In this document: positions 35,278 through 44,389 of the stretch, one piece after another
How positions within the stretch are numbered: the stretch's first letter is position 1
Layout: every line of letters begins with the position of its first letter
NCBI RefSeq assembly: GCF_040548815.1
Contig: NZ_JBEPSM010000001.1
Span: 744,001-808,000, forward strand
Source of the DNA: Kaistia defluvii
GTDB lineage: Bacteria; Pseudomonadota; Alphaproteobacteria; Rhizobiales; Kaistiaceae
Reading direction: 5' to 3'
Length of the DNA stretch: 64,000 bases
Made by a program: the position numbers and the translations under genes
The notes under the pieces: generated by a model
The model's database searches: none
Seen by the model: only the letters and a program-made list of their open reading frames with translations
Told to the model about the DNA's origin: nothing

Positions 35278-36303
35278 ATGTCCGCAATGCCCGATGCATC
35301 CATTGCCGATGTAAACCCCGCTGGCATCGTTGATGCCATTCTCGGCTTCCACAAGACCGCGGCGCTGAAGGCGGCGATCTCGCTGGAAGTGTTCACGGCG
35401 ATCGCGGCGGGTGACGATACCAGCGAGCGGATTGCCGCGAAGTCCGGGGCTTCGGAACGCGGCGTCCGCATCCTTTGCGATTTCCTGACCGCGCATGGCT
35501 TCATGACCAAGGCGGGCGCGCACTACCGGCTGACGCCATCCAGCCAGGTTTTCCTCGACCGCAGGTCGCCCGCCTATATGGGCAGCGTCGTCGATTTCCT
35601 GAGCGCGCCGGAACAGCTCGATCTCTTCCTGGAAGATCCGGTGACCTATGTGCGCCATGGCGGCTCGATGGGTCTCGCCAACATGGCGCCGGATCATCCG
35701 ATCTGGCTGAAATTTGCCGAGGCGATGATTCCTTTCGTCGTCGCCAGCGCCGGGGGCGTTGCCGCTGAAGTGGCAAGCTGGCCGGATCGGCCGCGCAAAG
35801 TCCTCGATATCGCCGCCGGCCACGGCATGTTCGGTATCGAGGTCGCCAAGGCGCTGCCGGATGCGGAGATCACCGCCGTCGACTGGGCCGCCGTGCTCGA
35901 ACTCGCCCGGCGCAATGCCGAACGGGCTGGCGTGGCGTCGCGCTACCGGACGGTCGCGGGCAGCGCCTTCGATGTCGATTGGGGCAGCGGCTACGATCTC
36001 GTGATGCTGCCGAACTTCCTGCACCACTTCGACATCGCGACCTGCGCCAGGCTGATGCAGAAGGTGCGGGCCAGCCTCGCGCCGGGCGGCCGGGTGCTGG
36101 CTGTTGAGTTCGTGCCGAACGAGGATCGGGTCTCGCCGCCATTCCCGGCGGCATTTGCGCTGGTAATGCTGGCGACGACGCCGCAGGGCGATGCCTATAC
36201 GGCGAGCGGGCTGAGCGAAATCGCGCGGGCCGCCGGCTTCAGCGGCGTCTCCGTGCGCCCGCTGGCGCATTCGCCCGCGAGCCTTGTGCTGTTCGAACCG
36301 TAA
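35278..36303 (+). CDS. O-methyltransferase (acetylserotonin/hydroxyneurosporene type)
   Basis: SAM-dependent small-molecule methyltransferase, 341 residues. The N-terminal helical dimerisation domain (about 1-100) contains a winged-helix-like LKAAISLEVFTAIA and ERGVRILCDFLTAHGF. The SAM-binding motif is VLDIAAGHGMFGIEVAKALP, followed by ITAVDW and, near the active site, LPNFLHHFD. The second of two close ATGs (35278) has the better spacing from the GGGAGGG ribosome site. It has no pathway neighbours, so the acceptor (a phenol, hydroxy-carotenoid, or other) cannot be inferred. Confidence 0.85.
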   Translation: MSAMPDASIADVNPAGIVDAILGFHKTAALKAAISLEVFTAIAAGDDTSERIAAKSGASERGVRILCDFLTAHGFMTKAGAHYRLTPSSQVFLDRRSPAYMGSVVDFLSAPEQLDLFLEDPVTYVRHGGSMGLANMAPDHPIWLKFAEAMIPFVVASAGGVAAEVASWPDRPRKVLDIAAGHGMFGIEVAKALPDAEITAVDWAAVLELARRNAERAGVASRYRTVAGSAFDVDWGSGYDLVMLPNFLHHFDIATCARLMQKVRASLAPGGRVLAVEFVPNEDRVSPPFPAAFALVMLATTPQGDAYTASGLSEIARAAGFSGVSVRPLAHSPASLVLFEP

Positions 36304-36310
36304 GGAACGT

Positions 36311-36895
36311 TCAGTCGCGGGCGATGATCTCGCGGCCGTAGAGCGTCTCGACTTCCTTGTAGAAGCCGGTCTTGCGGCGCTTCAGGAAGCGCGGGCGGCG
36401 GCCGGTCAGGGAGGAGGGGGCGCGGCGGGACTTGGCGGCACCAACGACGAGCGGACCCATCTGGTCGAGCGGAGCGCGGACGGTGCCGTCGGCGTCAACG
36501 ATCAGCAGCGGCAGACCGAGCGCGCGGCCCCAGGCCTGCCAGTCGGCGGCGACATCCTCGCCATCGCCGAGGTCTTCGACGACGACCAGCGGCAGCGACA
36601 TGGCGGGATCGCGGTGCATCAGTTCGACGGTGGTGCGGATCGCGCCGGTCTCGGCATCGCCGGTCATCCGCACGGCGACGCCGCGAAAGGCGCTGACCGG
36701 GGTGGAGAGGGTGGTCGGGATGCCGCCGAGGCGGCGCTTGACGATGGCCAGCTCACGGTCGATGTAGACGGCCGGCGTCGTGGCGGAAGCCGGACCGGCG
36801 AGTGTGGCGGAGTAGCGGACCGGCAGCGCGAAGGGGTCGAGTCGCAGGTCGTTGCCACGAACGCCATGTGCCGCCTGAACCGTTGCGTTTGCCAT
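36311..36895 (-). CDS. DUF6101 family protein
   Basis: 194 residues from the ATG at 36895 (MANATVQAAHG); starts at 36910/36913 would add six residues. Recognised as the DUF6101 family, which I know only from Hyphomicrobiales. Visible features are an N-terminal beta-rich part with DPFALPVRYSATLAGPAS, VYIDRELAIVKRRLGGIP, a middle PLVVVEDLGDGEDVAADWQ, and a basic C-terminal tail KSRRAPSSLTGRRPRFLKRR. Overall look is PilZ-like (RYSA...D...V.R), which is inference. A CtrA-like box lies 36 bases upstream. Converges with the O-methyltransferase gene with only seven bases between stops. Confidence 0.78.
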   Translation of the reverse strand: MANATVQAAHGVRGNDLRLDPFALPVRYSATLAGPASATTPAVYIDRELAIVKRRLGGIPTTLSTPVSAFRGVAVRMTGDAETGAIRTTVELMHRDPAMSLPLVVVEDLGDGEDVAADWQAWGRALGLPLLIVDADGTVRAPLDQMGPLVVGAAKSRRAPSSLTGRRPRFLKRRKTGFYKEVETLYGREIIARD

Positions 36896-36930
36896 TGCCT
36901 TGCACTCCATCACTGCCTCGCTTCGGTCCG

Positions 36931-36946
36931 GTTAACAGGACCTTAA
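36931..36946 (-). promoter_or_regulatory. CtrA-like binding box upstream of the DUF6101 gene
   Basis: Read on the minus strand CTTAAGGTCCTGTTAAC fits the CtrA consensus TTAA-N7-TTAAC exactly (TTAA at 36943-36946 and 36932-36935). It lies about 36 bases before the preferred start codon, overlapping or just below the likely promoter. Confidence 0.5.
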
Positions 36947-37399
36947 GGGGTTGGCCCGGTTGACTGGGCCCGCTCTCTGTTGAAGCGACAATGCCATGCG
37001 ATCCGCCCCCCAGAGCTTAAGAGACATGGTTAACGGCCCGGCGATGATGGGCAGGGTTAGCGTCTGGTGATCGAAGACGGTTGACGAAAACTTGCTGAAA
37101 TAAGGCACGCGGCGCGGCAATGGCGGCAGCCTGCGGTTTGCACCGGGAGGCACATCCGGCGGCCTGGATGGGGATAGCGCGAGGGGCAGGCGACGTCGTC
37201 CGCGCCTCGTCGTGGATCGCCCTGTGGGCAAGGCCGGTCGCCGGTCGGGGAGCGTCAACTTTTGCGGCGGGACCGACCTCGATGCGTGAACACTCGAGGC
37301 TCGGGCGGCGGAGTTGATCGGCATCGGGCCTGCGAGGCTGACAACGGGCTGCCGGGGGGCTATATCACGCCGCATCGGACATGAGCGGCGGAGTGAAGG
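36947..37399 (+). other. Intergenic region between DUF6101 and sdhE
   Basis: No supported gene. It holds a 7-bp hairpin GGCCCGG-TTGA-CTGGGCC (36952-36969) and a second paired TTAA site with nine-base spacing (37017-37033). The remainder is GC-rich with no clear promoter. A purine-rich site GGAGTGAAGG precedes the sdhE ATG. Confidence 0.5.
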
Positions 37400-37687
37400 A
37401 TGAGCGGCACGACATTGTCGAGCGACGGGCTGGACGTTCGCCGCCGGCGTACCCATTTTCGCTGCTGGCATCGTGGCATGCGCGAGATGGATCTGATCCT
37501 CGGCCGCTTCGCCGATGCCCATATCGCAACGCTTGATGATGGCGAACTCGACCTCCTGGAAAGTCTGATGGAGGAACAGGATCGCGATCTGCTGATCTGG
37601 CTGACGGGAGAGGCCCCGACGCCGGACGACGTCAATACCGCATTCTTCCAGAAGCTCGCCGCCTTTACCGGCGCCACTCCCCGTTAG
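37400..37687 (+). CDS. sdhE: FAD assembly factor SdhE
   Basis: 95-residue helper that promotes covalent flavin attachment to the succinate dehydrogenase flavoprotein. The defining RGMREMDLILGRFAD motif, whose RGxxE core contacts the flavoprotein, spans residues about 25-39. Then come LESLMEEQDRDLLIWLTGE and a C-terminal helix. It stands 5 bases before mfd, an order common in alphaproteobacteria, and no sdh genes are in the window. Confidence 0.95.
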   Translation: MSGTTLSSDGLDVRRRRTHFRCWHRGMREMDLILGRFADAHIATLDDGELDLLESLMEEQDRDLLIWLTGEAPTPDDVNTAFFQKLAAFTGATPR

Positions 37688-37692
37688 GCGTA

Positions 37693-40600
37693 ATGGTCAC
37701 ATTCCCGTACATTCTCGGCCGTCCGTCGACGGTGCTTTCGGGCGTTCCCGACGGCTTTGACGGCAAGGTCGTCGCCGATATCGCAGCGCTCGCCGCGCGC
37801 GAAGGTCTTCCCTTCGTGCTGGTCGTGGCGCGCGACGGCAACCGCATGGCCGATCTAGAACAGGCGATGCGCTTCTTCTCGCCCGGGACCGAAGTGGTGG
37901 CCCTGCCGGCCTGGGACTGCATGCCCTATGACCGCGTGTCGCCGAATACGGCGGTCGTGGCCAGGCGGATGGCGGCGCTTTCCTATCTCGCCAATTACCA
38001 GCCGGTGAAGGGGCGCGCGCTGGTCGTGCTCACCACCGTCAATGCCGCCGTGCAGCGCCTGCCGAAGCGCGACCAGGTCGCGCGCCAGAGCCTGTCGATC
38101 GCCAGCGGCAACCAGATGTCGATGGACCGGCTTGTCGGCTGGCTGGAGGATAACGGCTTCCTGCGCACCTCGACCGTTCGCGAGGCCGGCGAATATGCCG
38201 TGCGCGGCGGCATCATCGACCTGTTCGCCGCCGGCCAGGGCGAGCCGGTCCGCGTCGATTTCTTCGGCGATACCGTCGATTCGATCCGCTCCTTCGATGT
38301 CGAGAGCCAGCGCACCGTGGCGCAGAAGAAGCGCCTCGATCTCGTGCCGATGAGCGAACTGGTGCTCTCGCCCGAAGCGATCGCCCGCTTCCGCGCGCGC
38401 TATGTGGCGATGTTCGGCGCGACCGACCGCGAAGACCTGCTCTACCAGTCCGTCAGCGACGGCCGCCGCTACACCGGCGTTGAGCATTGGCTGCCGCTGT
38501 TCGTCGACGGTCTCGATACGATCTTCGACTACCTGCCCGACGCGCCGCTTGTGCTCGACCATCTGGTCGAGGAAGCGATCGCCGAGCGTTTCGACGACAT
38601 CAAGGACCATTACGACGCGCGCAAGAGCGGCATGGGCCAGGCGCAGGGCGGCGTGCCCTACCGGCCGGTGCCGCCGGACCAGCTCTATCTGACCCGCGAG
38701 GAATGGCAGGGCCGTGAGAAGACGGCGCCGCTGCTGCGCATGACGCCGTTCGCCGAGCCGGACGACACCATGGTCGCCGATCTCGGCGGCCGGCATGGCC
38801 GGACCTTCGCAGCGGAGCGCACCGCCGGCGACGTCAATGTCTTCGACGCGGTCATCGCCCATATCGGCGGGCTGCGCGAGAAGAAGCGCGTCATCATCGC
38901 TTCCTGGAGTGATGGCGCACGCGACCGCCTGGCGCAGGTGCTGGACGATCACGGCCTGAAGCGGGTGGAGCGGATCGACGACTGGGCCTCGGCCGAAAAG
39001 CTCGGCAAGGGAGTGGTCGGCCTCGGCGTGCTGGGCCTCGAAGCCGGCTTCGAGACGCCGGACATGGTCATCATCGGCGAGCAGGACATTCTGGGCGACC
39101 GCCTGGTGCGCCCGCGCAAGCGCTCGAAGCGCGCCTCCGACTTCCTCAGCGAAGTGACCGGCCTTTCGGAAGGCGACATCGTCGTCCATGTCGACCACGG
39201 CATCGGCCGCTTCACCGGGCTGAAGACGATCACGGCCGCCGGCGCGCCGCATGATTGCCTCGAGATCGTCTATCAGGGCGGCGACCGGCTCTATCTGCCG
39301 GTCGAGAACATCGAGCTGCTGTCGCGCTATGGCTCGGAAGATACCGAGGCGACGCTCGACAAGCTCGGCGGCGTCGCCTGGCAGGCGCGCAAGGCCAAGC
39401 TGAAGCAGCGCATCCGCGACATGGCGGGCCAGCTGATCAAGGTCGCCGCGCAGCGCGCCATGCGCCACGCCGAACCCCTGGCGCCGGCCGATGGCCTCTA
39501 TGACGAGTTTGCCGCCCGCTTCCCCTATGAGGAGACGGAAGACCAGCTCGCCGCCATCGAGGCGGTCATTGCCGATCTCGGCGCCGGCACGCCGATGGAC
39601 CGCCTGATCTGCGGCGATGTCGGCTTCGGCAAGACGGAAGTGGCGCTGCGCGCCGCCTTCGTCGCGGTGATGAGCGGCAAGCAGGTGGCGGTGGTCGTGC
39701 CGACGACGCTGCTGTCGCGCCAGCATTTCCGCACCTTCCAGGCCCGCTTCGCCGGTTTCCCGATCCGCGTCGAGCAGGCCTCGCGCCTCGTCTCGGCCAA
39801 GGATCTGGCCGAAACCAAGAAGGGCATCAAGGAGGGTCAGGTCGATATCGTCGTCGGCACGCATGCGCTGCTTGGCAAGGGCATCGAGTTCCGCGATCTC
39901 GGCCTGCTGATCATCGACGAGGAGCAGCATCTCGGCGTCAAGCACAAGGAACGGCTCAAGGAGATCCGCGCCGACGTGCATGTGCTGACACTCTCCGCCA
40001 CGCCGATCCCGCGCACGCTGCAGCTGGCGCTGACGGGGGTTCGCGAACTGTCGCTGATCACCACGCCGCCGGTCGACCGTATGGCGGTCCGGACCTTCAT
40101 TTCGCCGTTCGACGCGCTGGTGGTTCGCGAGGCGCTGCTGCGCGAGCGCTATCGCGGCGGCCAGAGCTTCTATGTCTGTCCGCGCCTTTCCGACCTCGCC
40201 GACCGCAAGGAGTTCCTGGAAAAGTTCGTGCCCGAGGTGAAGGTCGCGATCGCGCATGGCCAGATGCCGCCGACCGAGCTCGAGGACATCATGACGGCGT
40301 TCTACGAGGGCGCCTATGACGTGCTGCTCTCGACCACGATCGTCGAATCCGGCCTCGATATCCCGACCGCCAACACGCTGATCGTGCACCGCGCCGACAT
40401 GTTCGGCCTGGCGCAGCTCTACCAGCTGCGCGGCCGCGTCGGCCGCTCGAAGACGCGCGCCTATGCGCTGTTCACCGTGCCGGCCGAGAAGCGCCTGACG
40501 GCCATGGCGGATCGCCGCCTCAAGGTGCTGCAGTCGCTCGACACGCTGGGCGCCGGCTTCCAGCTGGCGAGCCACGATCTCGACATTCGCGGCGCCGGCA

Positions 40601-41196
40601 ATCTGCTCGGCGAGGAACAGTCGGGCCACATCAAGGAAGTCGGCTTCGAGCTTTACCAGCAGATGCTGGAGGAGGCCGTGGCGGCGCTGCGCGATGGCGG
40701 CACGGAGGAAGCCGAATCCGACGGCCGCTGGTCGCCGCAGATCACGGTCGGCACGCCGGTCATGCTGCCGGAGACCTATGTGCCGGACCTGCAGCTGCGC
40801 CTGTCGCTCTATCGCCGTCTCGGCGATCTGGAGGAGGCGGAGCAGATCGACAGCTTCGGCGCGGAGCTGATCGACCGCTTCGGCCCGTTGCCGGACGAGG
40901 TCGAGCATCTGCTCAAGATCGTCTACATCAAGGCGCTGTGCCGCAAGGCGAATGTCGAGAAGGTCGATGCCGGCCCGAAGGGCATTGTCATCGCCTTCCG
41001 CAACTCGACCTTCGCCAATCCGGCCGGCCTGATCCGCTATATCGGCGAGCAGGGCAGCCTGGCCAAGGTTCGTCCAGACCAGAAGATCGTGCTGATCCGC
41101 GACTGGGAAAAGCCGGAGCAACGCCTGAAGGGCACGGCGGTGATCCTGACCCAGCTCGCGCGCATGGCCGAGGAAGGCCGCAAGAAGGCTGCGTAG
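37693..41196 (+). CDS. mfd: Transcription-repair coupling factor Mfd
   Basis: Removes stalled RNA polymerase and recruits UvrA. 1167 residues in the full domain order: UvrB-like N-terminal region (VVALPAWDCMPYDRVSPNTA), RNA-polymerase-interacting CarD-like domain (EGDIVVHVDHGIGRFTGL), helicase domain with Walker A GDVGFGKTEVALRAAF, DEEQ box in LLIIDEEQHLGVKHKERL, TRG segment STTIVESGLDIPTANTL and LRGRVGRSKTRAYA, and the C-terminal TRCF domain. The Walker A usually reads GDVGYGKTE; the Y to F change is conservative. Start follows sdhE by five bases. Confidence 0.97.
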   Translation: MVTFPYILGRPSTVLSGVPDGFDGKVVADIAALAAREGLPFVLVVARDGNRMADLEQAMRFFSPGTEVVALPAWDCMPYDRVSPNTAVVARRMAALSYLANYQPVKGRALVVLTTVNAAVQRLPKRDQVARQSLSIASGNQMSMDRLVGWLEDNGFLRTSTVREAGEYAVRGGIIDLFAAGQGEPVRVDFFGDTVDSIRSFDVESQRTVAQKKRLDLVPMSELVLSPEAIARFRARYVAMFGATDREDLLYQSVSDGRRYTGVEHWLPLFVDGLDTIFDYLPDAPLVLDHLVEEAIAERFDDIKDHYDARKSGMGQAQGGVPYRPVPPDQLYLTREEWQGREKTAPLLRMTPFAEPDDTMVADLGGRHGRTFAAERTAGDVNVFDAVIAHIGGLREKKRVIIASWSDGARDRLAQVLDDHGLKRVERIDDWASAEKLGKGVVGLGVLGLEAGFETPDMVIIGEQDILGDRLVRPRKRSKRASDFLSEVTGLSEGDIVVHVDHGIGRFTGLKTITAAGAPHDCLEIVYQGGDRLYLPVENIELLSRYGSEDTEATLDKLGGVAWQARKAKLKQRIRDMAGQLIKVAAQRAMRHAEPLAPADGLYDEFAARFPYEETEDQLAAIEAVIADLGAGTPMDRLICGDVGFGKTEVALRAAFVAVMSGKQVAVVVPTTLLSRQHFRTFQARFAGFPIRVEQASRLVSAKDLAETKKGIKEGQVDIVVGTHALLGKGIEFRDLGLLIIDEEQHLGVKHKERLKEIRADVHVLTLSATPIPRTLQLALTGVRELSLITTPPVDRMAVRTFISPFDALVVREALLRERYRGGQSFYVCPRLSDLADRKEFLEKFVPEVKVAIAHGQMPPTELEDIMTAFYEGAYDVLLSTTIVESGLDIPTANTLIVHRADMFGLAQLYQLRGRVGRSKTRAYALFTVPAEKRLTAMADRRLKVLQSLDTLGAGFQLASHDLDIRGAGNLLGEEQSGHIKEVGFELYQQMLEEAVAALRDGGTEEAESDGRWSPQITVGTPVMLPETYVPDLQLRLSLYRRLGDLEEAEQIDSFGAELIDRFGPLPDEVEHLLKIVYIKALCRKANVEKVDAGPKGIVIAFRNSTFANPAGLIRYIGEQGSLAKVRPDQKIVLIRDWEKPEQRLKGTAVILTQLARMAEEGRKKAA

Positions 41197-41250
41197 GTCT
41201 TCGCTAGGGGCAGGCTGGGACGCTGGGCGGTCCGTGGCGGGCTCAACCTG

Positions 41251-41376
41251 TACCTCTCCCTGAGGGAGAGGTCGGCGCGAAGCGACGGGTGAGGGTTTAG
41301 GGAACTATCCGGGTGAGGCCGTAAACCCTCACCCGCCGGCCTGCGGCCGTCGACCTCTCCCTCAGGGAGAGGTGAA
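41251..41376 (+). repeat. Palindromic repeat R2, copy b
   Basis: Hairpin ACCTCTCCCTGAGGGAGAGG at the left end and CCTCTCCCTCAGGGAGAGGT at the right, around a core with GGGTGAGGGTTTAGGGAACT and TAAACCCTCACCCG. The core matches copy a (20585-20711) in reverse orientation. It fills the gap between the convergent mfd and yejA-like genes and may act as a bidirectional terminator. Confidence 0.88.
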
Positions 41377-41436
41377 GAATGGCGCTGACGATCTCGCCAC
41401 GTCCGCCATTGGCTACGAAAGGGTCTAGTCCCGCTC

Positions 41437-43272
41437 TCACTTCGCCGGAGTCTGGTACCAGGTCGGGTAGGTGTAGCCGGCGATCGCCTGCTTTTCCGGG
41501 TGGCCGACGCGGGTCCAGCGGGCGACCCATTGCTCCGGCAGGTAATACAGCGGCACCACATAGTGCTGCGAGATCAGCACGCGATCGAGGGCACGGACCG
41601 ACTCGATGAAATCCTCGCGCTTCTCGGCCGAGAGAATGTCCTTCAGCAGCGCGTCGATCGCCGGGCTCTTGGCGCCGACGAAATTGTATGAGCCGGGCAG
41701 GTCTGCCTGGCTACTAGCCCAGCGGAAATTCTGCTCGTTGCCAGGTGAGAGAGAGGCGCCCCATGACGTCATGATCATGTCGTAGTCGAACTCCTGCACG
41801 CGCCGCTGGTACTGTGCCGAATCGACGGTCCGCACGTTCGCCTTGATGCCGACGCGGGCCAGCGTGCGGGCATAGGCCAGGCCGACACGTTCTTGCTCCC
41901 GATCCATCAGAAGTAGTTCGAAAGTCAGCGGCTGGCCGGTCGCCGTGTTGATCAGGGTATTGCCCTTCAGCTCGTAGCCGGCCGATTTCAGCAGATCGAG
42001 CGCCGTTCGCAGCAGCTTGCGGTCGCCGCCGGTGCCGTCGCTCTTCGCCGGGCGGTAGGTGCCGTCGAGCACATCGGGCTCCACGGCGTCAGGGAACTTT
42101 GCCAGCAGCGCCTTTTCCTTGTCGGAAGCCGGGATGCCGATCGACGATAGCTCGGAACCTTCGAAATAGCTGGCATTGCGCTGGTAGACGCCGAAGAACA
42201 GGTTCTTGTCGAGCCATTCGAAATCGAGCAGCGAGGCGAGCGCCTTGCGGACACGGACATCCTCGAAGATCGGCCGGCGGGTGTTCATGGCGAAGCCGAG
42301 CATGCCCTTCGGCACGCCGGTCTCGAAGCTCTCCTTGACCACACGGCCGTCGGTGACGGCCGGGAAGTCATATCCGTTGCGCCAGGTGGCCGGATCAGCC
42401 TCGGGATTGACGTCGTAGAGGCCCTTCTTGAAGGCCTCGAACATCGAGCTGCGGCTCCGGTAATAGTCGATGCGGATCTCGTCGAAATTGTCGAACCCAC
42501 GCTTGATCGGCAGGTCCTTGCCCCAATAGTTCGGATCGCGCTTCAGCGTGAAACGCTCACCGGGCTTGATCTCGCCCATCACGTAGGGACCGCTGCCAAT
42601 CGAAGGCTTCAGTGTCGAACGGTCGAAATTTTCCGCGTCCGTTGCATGTTTCGGCAGGATCGGCATCAAGCCGATCAGCAGCGGCAATTCGCGATCCGCG
42701 CCGTCGGCGAAGGTCATATGGACGCCGTGCTCGCCGACCTTTTCGACTGTCTTCACCTTGGAATACCAGGAACGGTAGTTCGGTCGGCCCTTTTCGCGCA
42801 GAAGCTCCAGCGTGAAGATGACGTCTTCGGGCGTCACTGGTTGGCCGTCCGAGAACCGCGCCTTGGGATTGAGGTTGAAGGTGATCGAGCTGCGATCATC
42901 GGGGACCTCGACGCTCTCGGCCAGCAGGCCGTAGAGGGTGAAGGCCTCGTCGCGGTTGCGCGTCATCAGCGCCTCGAACACGTTGTTGCCGAGCGAAACG
43001 TCCCAGATGCCGCGGGGGGTCGTTCCGTCGCCCTTCACGATGAAAGGGTTGAGGCTGTCATAGCTGCCGACAAAGGCGTAGGTGATTCTGCCGCCCTTCG
43101 GCGCGGCGGGATCGGCATAGGGCAGGTGATCGAAATCCGCCGGCAGCTTCGGCTCGCCATGCATAGCCAGGCCGTGGCGCGGCTCGGCCAAAGCGGTTCC
43201 CGCGTAAGGCAAGGTCGCGAATACAGCGAAGGCGAGGATAGCGGCCTTGGGCCAAAGGGTGCCGATCGGCAT
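41437..43272 (-). CDS. Extracellular solute-binding protein family 5, YejA-like (orphan)
   Basis: 611-residue periplasmic receptor from the ATG at 43272, which has a strong GGAGGAG ribosome site; an in-frame start at 43335 is rejected. Signal peptide MPIGTLWPKAAILAFAVF with cleavage after ALA. The mature start EPRHGLAMHGEPKLPADFDH and PYADPAAPKGGRITYAFVGS are typical of YejA-type (microcin C/oligopeptide) receptors. Then ITFNLNPKARFSDGQPVTPED matches family 5. No permease or ATPase gene accompanies it, so it must use components encoded elsewhere or be a remnant of a split locus. Confidence 0.9.
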   Translation of the reverse strand: MPIGTLWPKAAILAFAVFATLPYAGTALAEPRHGLAMHGEPKLPADFDHLPYADPAAPKGGRITYAFVGSYDSLNPFIVKGDGTTPRGIWDVSLGNNVFEALMTRNRDEAFTLYGLLAESVEVPDDRSSITFNLNPKARFSDGQPVTPEDVIFTLELLREKGRPNYRSWYSKVKTVEKVGEHGVHMTFADGADRELPLLIGLMPILPKHATDAENFDRSTLKPSIGSGPYVMGEIKPGERFTLKRDPNYWGKDLPIKRGFDNFDEIRIDYYRSRSSMFEAFKKGLYDVNPEADPATWRNGYDFPAVTDGRVVKESFETGVPKGMLGFAMNTRRPIFEDVRVRKALASLLDFEWLDKNLFFGVYQRNASYFEGSELSSIGIPASDKEKALLAKFPDAVEPDVLDGTYRPAKSDGTGGDRKLLRTALDLLKSAGYELKGNTLINTATGQPLTFELLLMDREQERVGLAYARTLARVGIKANVRTVDSAQYQRRVQEFDYDMIMTSWGASLSPGNEQNFRWASSQADLPGSYNFVGAKSPAIDALLKDILSAEKREDFIESVRALDRVLISQHYVVPLYYLPEQWVARWTRVGHPEKQAIAGYTYPTWYQTPAK

Positions 43273-43520
43273 GACAAACTCCTCCCGAGACGGCTCGGGC
43301 CACGAATCGAATGAAAAAAAGCGTAGCACGAGCACTGGGGCAATCTTGTGCCAGCTAGAAATCCCAGCGCGGTCCGGCTATTGATGCGCCGAAGCTTCTC
43401 CGTCACCGTGTCGCCTCAATTGCTGGTCATCCAGCCTCGGCGCATGGCAGCCTGCGACATCAGCAGGAACCGTCGGTCGCCGAAGCGCAGGGTTTTGAGA
43501 TAAACGCAAGGACACGCTCG

Positions 43521-44216
43521 ATGTCGCATCGTTGGAATTCTGGCCTGGTTCGGGTGCCGCATCTGGCTGCTGCCGCGCTGATCATGGCGCTGTCCGCTCC
43601 CGTGGCATTCGCCCAGGACGCACCGGCTGACGCTCCCGCCAAGGCCCCCGCCGCCAAGGCGCCCGCCGCCGCTGCGAACGCAGCGCCGCCGGCTTCGCCC
43701 TGGGTCAAGGAATGCGGCCAGGACCCGCAGTCCAAGAAGAAGCTCTGCATCACCTCGCAGGAACTTCGTGCCGAAACGAACCAGTTCATCGCTTCGCTGC
43801 AGATCCGCCAGCTCGAAGGCGAGCCGAAGATGGCGCTGACCGCCGTCGTGCTCACCGGCCAGCTGATCCAGCCGGGCCTGCGCGTCCAGGTTGACCAGAA
43901 CAAGCCGGCCGAGCTGAAGTACGTCGTCTGCGAGCCGAGCGTCTGCTACGCCCAGGCTGAGATCGACGCAGCCTTCATCTCGTCGATGAAGAAGGGTGGC
44001 AAGGTCGTCGCGATCTCGCTCAACCCGCAGGGCAAGCCGATGGTGTTCCCGTTCTCGCTCGCCGGCTTCACCAAGGTGGTGGATGGCGAGGGTCTTGACC
44101 GCGCTGCCGGCAAGGCGCGCCGCGACGCGCTGCAGGACCAGCTGCAGAAGAACGCCGAAGAGAACCGCAAGAAGCTCATCGAGCAGCAGAACAAGGAACG
44201 CGGCTCCGCCAACTGA
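43521..44216 (+). CDS. Invasion-associated locus B (IalB) family protein
   Basis: 231-residue exported protein. Signal peptide with AAAALIMALSAPVAFA, then an Ala/Pro linker (residues 33-62), then the IalB domain: WVKECGQDPQSKKKLCITSQ, VVLTGQLIQPGLRVQVDQNK, CEPSVCYAQAEIDAAFI and PFSLAGFTKVVDG. Four cysteines in the CG..C..C..C order suggest two periplasmic disulfides. The C terminus is a charged helix. Despite the name, IalB proteins are general in free-living Hyphomicrobiales, and virulence should not be inferred. Confidence 0.9.
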   Translation: MSHRWNSGLVRVPHLAAAALIMALSAPVAFAQDAPADAPAKAPAAKAPAAAANAAPPASPWVKECGQDPQSKKKLCITSQELRAETNQFIASLQIRQLEGEPKMALTAVVLTGQLIQPGLRVQVDQNKPAELKYVVCEPSVCYAQAEIDAAFISSMKKGGKVVAISLNPQGKPMVFPFSLAGFTKVVDGEGLDRAAGKARRDALQDQLQKNAEENRKKLIEQQNKERGSAN

Positions 44217-44237
44217 GCTGCCGATCCATCGATCGAG

Positions 44238-44267
44238 AAGGCGCGTCCGCGAGGACGCGCCTTTTTT
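44238..44267 (+). terminator. Intrinsic terminator of the IalB-family gene
   Basis: AAGGCGCGTCC (44238-44248), loop GCGA, GGACGCGCCTT (44253-44263), then a run of six T (44262-44267). A perfect 11-bp stem 21 bases past the stop. Confidence 0.93.
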
Positions 44268-44389
44268 CGTTTCAGGGCCGGCCGGTCACACTTTTTAGTT
44301 GTATGCCCTGCCGGAGCGATCGAACGGTTGATTGCATCCGGGATTAGCGGCACCTTGCGACGATTCTAATTTGGGAGTGGTCGTTCGTC

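Noticed and set aside
37017..37033. Second CtrA-like site
   Set aside because: The two TTAA halves are nine bases apart rather than seven, so it does not meet the consensus.
37855..41121. A 1088-codon minus-strand open frame inside mfd
   Set aside because: Codon-bias shadow of mfd with no motif or ribosome site.
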